From: an uncultured Bdellovibrionales bacterium
GTDB taxonomy: Bacteria > Bdellovibrionota > Bdellovibrionia > Bdellovibrionales > UBA1609
DNA: 7,137 nt
Reading direction: 5' to 3'
NCBI GenBank assembly: GCA_937980625.1
Contig: CALJPJ010000180.1
Coordinates: forward strand, 1 to 7,137
Both the position numbers and the translations under genes were made by a program. The notes below the pieces were generated by a model, which worked only from the letters and a program-made list of their open reading frames with translations, ran no database searches and was not told the origin of the DNA. This document shows positions 6,020 to 7,137 of the stretch, piece after piece. Within the stretch, counting starts at the first letter, position 1. The number at the start of each line of letters is the position of its first letter.

Positions 6020-6954
6020 TGTCACTAGTTGCTCGATCATTAATTTCGCTTAACAAATGGTCTCTTTCAGAGATTCAACAGCTTTTATCTTTAGCCCAAC
6101 AATATAAATCATTCAAAATAAAAAGTAATACAATTAACTCTGGAAAATTAGTATCTTTAGCTTTTTTTGAGCCAAGTACTCGGACCAAGTTAAGTTTTCA
6201 AACAGCTATTGGGCGCTTGGGTATTCAATGCTCAGATCTAGGTACTTTGTCTGACTCCAGCATGGTTAAAGGAGAAAGCTTCTTAGAAACATTAATGACT
6301 ATTGAGGCTATGGAGCCTGATATTTTAATTTTAAGGTCTAATGCTTCGGAAAGTGAATTGGGTGCTATCAAAAGTTACAAGAGGCCAATTATTAATGCTG
6401 GTTGTGGCTCAATTGGCCACCCAACTCAGGCTCTGGCTGATGCTTTAACGATGAGTGAAAAAACTCAACTTAATAATTTAAAAATTTTGTTTATTGGAGA
6501 CATTCGTCATTCAAGAGTAGTGAAGTCTAATATTGAGTTACTTAAAAAGTTTCCTGAAATAAGCTTTGGCTTCTGTGGGCCAAAAGAATTTTTACCTGAA
6601 GAGGGAAGCGTGCCTGCTGCAGTGTATTTTGATAGTCTGGGTGAGGCCTTAAGTTGGTGTGACTTTGCAATGGCACTCAGGGTGCAAAAAGAGCGTCATG
6701 AAAATGAAAGCTTTGATGTTAAAAATTATCAAAAAAATTATTGTTTAACCTTAGATAAGGTGAATAATTTTTTACGACAAGATGCCTTTATTATGCATCC
6801 CGGTCCACATGTGGAAAACATAGATTTAGATCCACAAATTTTTTCTGATCGAAGGTGTTTAATTAGAGATCAGGTTACAAATGGTGTTTATACTCGAATG
6901 GCTTTAGTTCATTTGATTTTAGGATTAAATAAAGGAAAAGAAAATGAAGGGTAG
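6019..6954 (+). CDS. pyrB: Aspartate carbamoyltransferase catalytic subunit
   Basis: Aspartate transcarbamoylase joins carbamoyl phosphate and L-aspartate to carbamoyl aspartate, the committed step of de novo pyrimidine synthesis, as a cytoplasmic trimer. From ATG 6019 it has 311 residues, the normal family size. Carbamoyl phosphate site: FFEPSTRTKLSF with STRT at 53-56; Ser80 and Lys84 in the SSMVKGES loop; HPTQ at 134-137. The aspartate domain has RVQKERHE and IMHPGPHVENIDL, nearer the E. coli HPLPRVDEI form than the PVNRG form. The frame is open further upstream to ATG 5935 and TTG 5929, which would add about 30 residues unlike any ATCase N-terminus and without a ribosome binding site. ATG 6019 also lacks one (a T run precedes it), so initiation may depend on coupling to the upstream leader frame. 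It overlaps carA by 11 nt. No regulatory-subunit gene pyrI is seen in the window. Confidence 0.95.
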   Translation: MSLVARSLISLNKWSLSEIQQLLSLAQQYKSFKIKSNTINSGKLVSLAFFEPSTRTKLSFQTAIGRLGIQCSDLGTLSDSSMVKGESFLETLMTIEAMEPDILILRSNASESELGAIKSYKRPIINAGCGSIGHPTQALADALTMSEKTQLNNLKILFIGDIRHSRVVKSNIELLKKFPEISFGFCGPKEFLPEEGSVPAAVYFDSLGEALSWCDFAMALRVQKERHENESFDVKNYQKNYCLTLDKVNNFLRQDAFIMHPGPHVENIDLDPQIFSDRRCLIRDQVTNGVYTRMALVHLILGLNKGKENEG

Positions 6955-7137
6955 TTTAGTTTTAGAGTCTGGCGAAATTTTTACTGGAGCTTGGTTAGGT
7001 GGTCAAGAAAGTGTTGGTGAAGTAGTATTTAATACATCACACAGTGGTTATGAAGAAATGGCAACTGACCCTTCATATTATAATCAAATACTAGTGTTAA
7101 CCTCAGCTATGCAAGGTAATTATGGAGAATCAAATAC
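6944..7137 (+). CDS. carA: Carbamoyl phosphate synthetase small subunit, N-terminal part (3' end outside window)
   Basis: The first 64 codons of CarA, the glutaminase subunit that supplies ammonia to CarB for carbamoyl phosphate synthesis. The recognisable N-terminal domain pattern is LVLESGEIFTG, then GEVVFNTSHSGYEEMATDPSY, then QILVLTSAMQGNYGES, matching the CPSase small-chain family signature around FNT-GY-E-TDPSY. The ATG at 6944 lies inside the end of pyrB (11-nt overlap in a different frame), preceded by an A/G-rich stretch with AAGGA at 6932-6936. This indicates co-translation in a pyr operon whose first product feeds the second enzyme. The frame remains open at the right edge. Confidence 0.95.
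   Translation, partial: MKGSLVLESGEIFTGAWLGGQESVGEVVFNTSHSGYEEMATDPSYYNQILVLTSAMQGNYGESN

Overview
The window carries ordinary chromosomal housekeeping genes from an AT-rich Gram-negative bacterium. MetK, LepA, PyrB and CarA look most like those of predatory Bdellovibrionota or related former deltaproteobacteria. That placement is an impression from residue patterns (for example the CarA N-terminus, and LepA with its C-terminal lysine/arginine-rich tail) and from the pyrB-carA order. No database search was possible, so it is tentative.

Layout. Positions 2-3834 form a tightly packed plus-strand block: the 3' half of metK (S-adenosylmethionine synthetase), complete lepA (elongation factor 4), complete lepB (signal peptidase I), and a second, divergent lepB paralogue that overlaps the first by one base. 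The second copy has an in-frame amber codon (3265-3267) between its catalytic serine and its catalytic lysine, but is otherwise intact to its natural end. Next comes a gap of about 300 bases (3835-4133) dominated by a 144-nt fold-back repeat (3862-4005) with 48-49 nt arms and a GC-rich tip. Beyond it, on the minus strand, lies a two-gene ABC-2 exporter (yadG-like ATPase 4892-5803, yadH-like permease 4134-4895), joined by a 4-nt ATGA overlap. A divergent intergenic region then leads to pyrB (aspartate transcarbamoylase; preferred start 6019) and the beginning of carA (carbamoyl phosphate synthetase small subunit, 6944 to the window end). pyrB and carA overlap by 11 nt.

How the genes relate. 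lepA and lepB are a classic pair linking translation to protein export. pyrB and carA are adjacent steps of de novo pyrimidine synthesis: carbamoyl phosphate made by CarAB is the substrate of PyrB. The exporter is unrelated to either block as far as the sequence shows.

Worth a second look: (i) the amber-interrupted lepB paralogue; (ii) the long palindromic element between the convergent operons; (iii) a possible regulatory leader ahead of pyrB, consisting of a 22-codon ORF with its own Shine-Dalgarno sequence, an internal hairpin, a run of nine T, and a stop that overlaps the pyrB start as TAATG. I found no convincing new multi-gene system, CRISPR array, tRNA, rRNA or transposase.
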